Made by a program: the position numbers and the translations under genes | Origin: Methanomassiliicoccaceae archaeon | GTDB lineage: Archaea > Thermoplasmatota > Thermoplasmata > Methanomassiliicoccales > Methanomethylophilaceae | DNA length: 5,631 nt | Assembly: GCA_009776695.1 (NCBI GenBank) | Contig: WRNI01000074.1 | Coordinates: 1-5,631, forward strand | Direction: 5' to 3' | In this document: positions 4,958 to 5,631 of the stretch, in pieces | How positions within the stretch are numbered: position 1 is the stretch's first letter | How the letters are laid out: every line of letters starts with the position of its first letter | The notes under the pieces: model-generated | Told to the model about the DNA's origin: nothing | Databases searched by the model: none | Seen by the model: the letters and a program-made list of their open reading frames with translations, nothing else

Positions 4958-5631
4958 TCACGTCCTTTACACAGGGTGCCTCGCCCAGTCGAGGCTGCCG
5001 TTCCTGGAGGCGGCAACTAAGTTCATATTCGAAAAGTTAGGCGAGACCATAGACGAAATGGAAGGGTTCACATGCTGCATGGAGCCCGTCGGATTAAGAT
5101 CGATCGGGCCGGGCACATGGCTGAACGTCTGCGCGAGACTGCATTCGATAGCGTCCGGAAGAAAGATACTGACGCTTTGCGACGGCTGCAACATGTCGTT
5201 ATCTGACGCGGGGCGCGAACTTTCGTCGCCCGAGGGAAGGAACGAGGTAAGCGGTATGATGAACGAGATGGGCCATGACGTAAAGGTATCGGAGGTCGTC
5301 GGGATGCTCGAGTTCCTGCACAGCCGTCTGGACAAGATAAAGAAGAACATCGTCACGGAGATAGATTTCACTCTTGCCGTATTCCCCGGGTGTCACTGCG
5401 AGTCCGCCTGTAAGATGAAAGGTCTCTCCGCATCCGATATGTTATCGGACATAATCAGAGCGTTAGGCGGTGACCCCGTATCGCTTAACGATAACTTATG
5501 CTGCGGGGGAGGTCTCGCGGGCGTCGATCCGGAATTGGAGATGAAGGTGATGAACGAATCGATATCGTCAATAAAGAAAGCGGGCGCAATAGCGGTGGTG
5601 ACGTCGTGCCCTTTCTGTTTCTTACAGTTCG
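4950..5631 (+). CDS. hdrB: CoB-CoM heterodisulfide reductase subunit B, 3' truncated by window
   Basis: Catalytic subunit that reduces CoM-S-S-CoB at non-cubane iron-sulfur clusters bound by cysteine-rich CCG domains. The ATG at 4950 opens a frame that runs to the window edge (227 residues visible of roughly 290 expected). Both CCG motifs are complete: C10, C42-C43, C77 and C80 (C-x31-CC-x33-C-x2-C), then C148, C184-C185, C220 and C223 (C-x35-CC-x34-C-x2-C). Typical contexts are YTGCLAQ, TLCDGCN, FPGCHCESAC, CCGGG and SCPFC. CHCESAC carries two extra cysteines (150, 154) beyond the ligand set. The gene starts inside the last codons of hdrC in another frame, so the two are almost certainly co-translated. 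A CCG protein of another pathway (GlpC, LutA, Hdr-like sulfur oxidation) is less likely given the separate small HdrC and archaeal setting. Confidence 0.93.
   Translation, partial: MSDHVLYTGCLAQSRLPFLEAATKFIFEKLGETIDEMEGFTCCMEPVGLRSIGPGTWLNVCARLHSIASGRKILTLCDGCNMSLSDAGRELSSPEGRNEVSGMMNEMGHDVKVSEVVGMLEFLHSRLDKIKKNIVTEIDFTLAVFPGCHCESACKMKGLSASDMLSDIIRALGGDPVSLNDNLCCGGGLAGVDPELEMKVMNESISSIKKAGAIAVVTSCPFCFLQF

Noticed and set aside
4597..5396. Minus-strand frames opposite hdrC and hdrB (139, 134 and 65 codons)
   Set aside because: The plus strand carries complete FeS and CCG motifs; the antisense products are low-complexity Ser/Pro-rich shadows.

Overview
The window looks archaeal and most likely comes from a methanogen. 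The clearest marker is a heterodisulfide reductase pair (hdrC then hdrB) at the right end. Supporting signs are TATA-like boxes 24-29 bases before several starts, short or absent leaders, and frequent ATA and AGA/AGG codons. None of the six complete genes or visible 3' ends stops with TAG (TAA or TGA only). With a bacterial-type bifunctional PurH and a DnaJ chaperone, this would fit a Thermoplasmata-related methanogen such as Methanomassiliicoccales. That placement is inference from gene content and has not been tested.

Layout from left to right. The 3' part of dnaJ (+) enters at the left edge and lacks the J domain. It converges on a small four-helix membrane protein gene (-), with an AT-rich palindrome between them. 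Upstream of the membrane gene, on the same strand, is a 357-residue protein of unknown function. It has two gapless tandem repeats of about 95 residues and a C-terminal helical domain that resembles HEPN/DUF4145. Next comes a tRNA-Ser(CGA) gene (-) with its CCA encoded. Divergent from the tRNA is purH (+), encoding the last two steps of IMP synthesis. Its 3' end overlaps by 7 bases a convergent 62-residue zinc-finger-like protein gene (-). Divergent from that gene is hdrC-hdrB (+); the two genes overlap by 8 bases and hdrB runs off the right edge.

The most notable local structure is the 147-base region between the tRNA and purH. The purH reading frame has an in-frame stop at 2640-2642 and no ATG after it. 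The only start that preserves the conserved N-terminus is a CTG at 2685, seven bases after a strong GGAGG Shine-Dalgarno. The same leader contains a perfect 8-bp inverted repeat (2646-2667) that overlaps a CCTCC/GGAGG inverted repeat (2666-2677) masking the Shine-Dalgarno. The two hairpins would be mutually exclusive, which suggests translational control or an operator. Three TGCGCA palindromes lie in this region and a fourth lies on the other side of the tRNA.

The genes are mostly housekeeping: protein folding, purine synthesis, a tRNA and methanogenic electron transfer. I see no insertion sequence, CRISPR array or clear mobile element. The candidates for something undescribed are the duplicated-domain protein, the purH leader and the small zinc protein.
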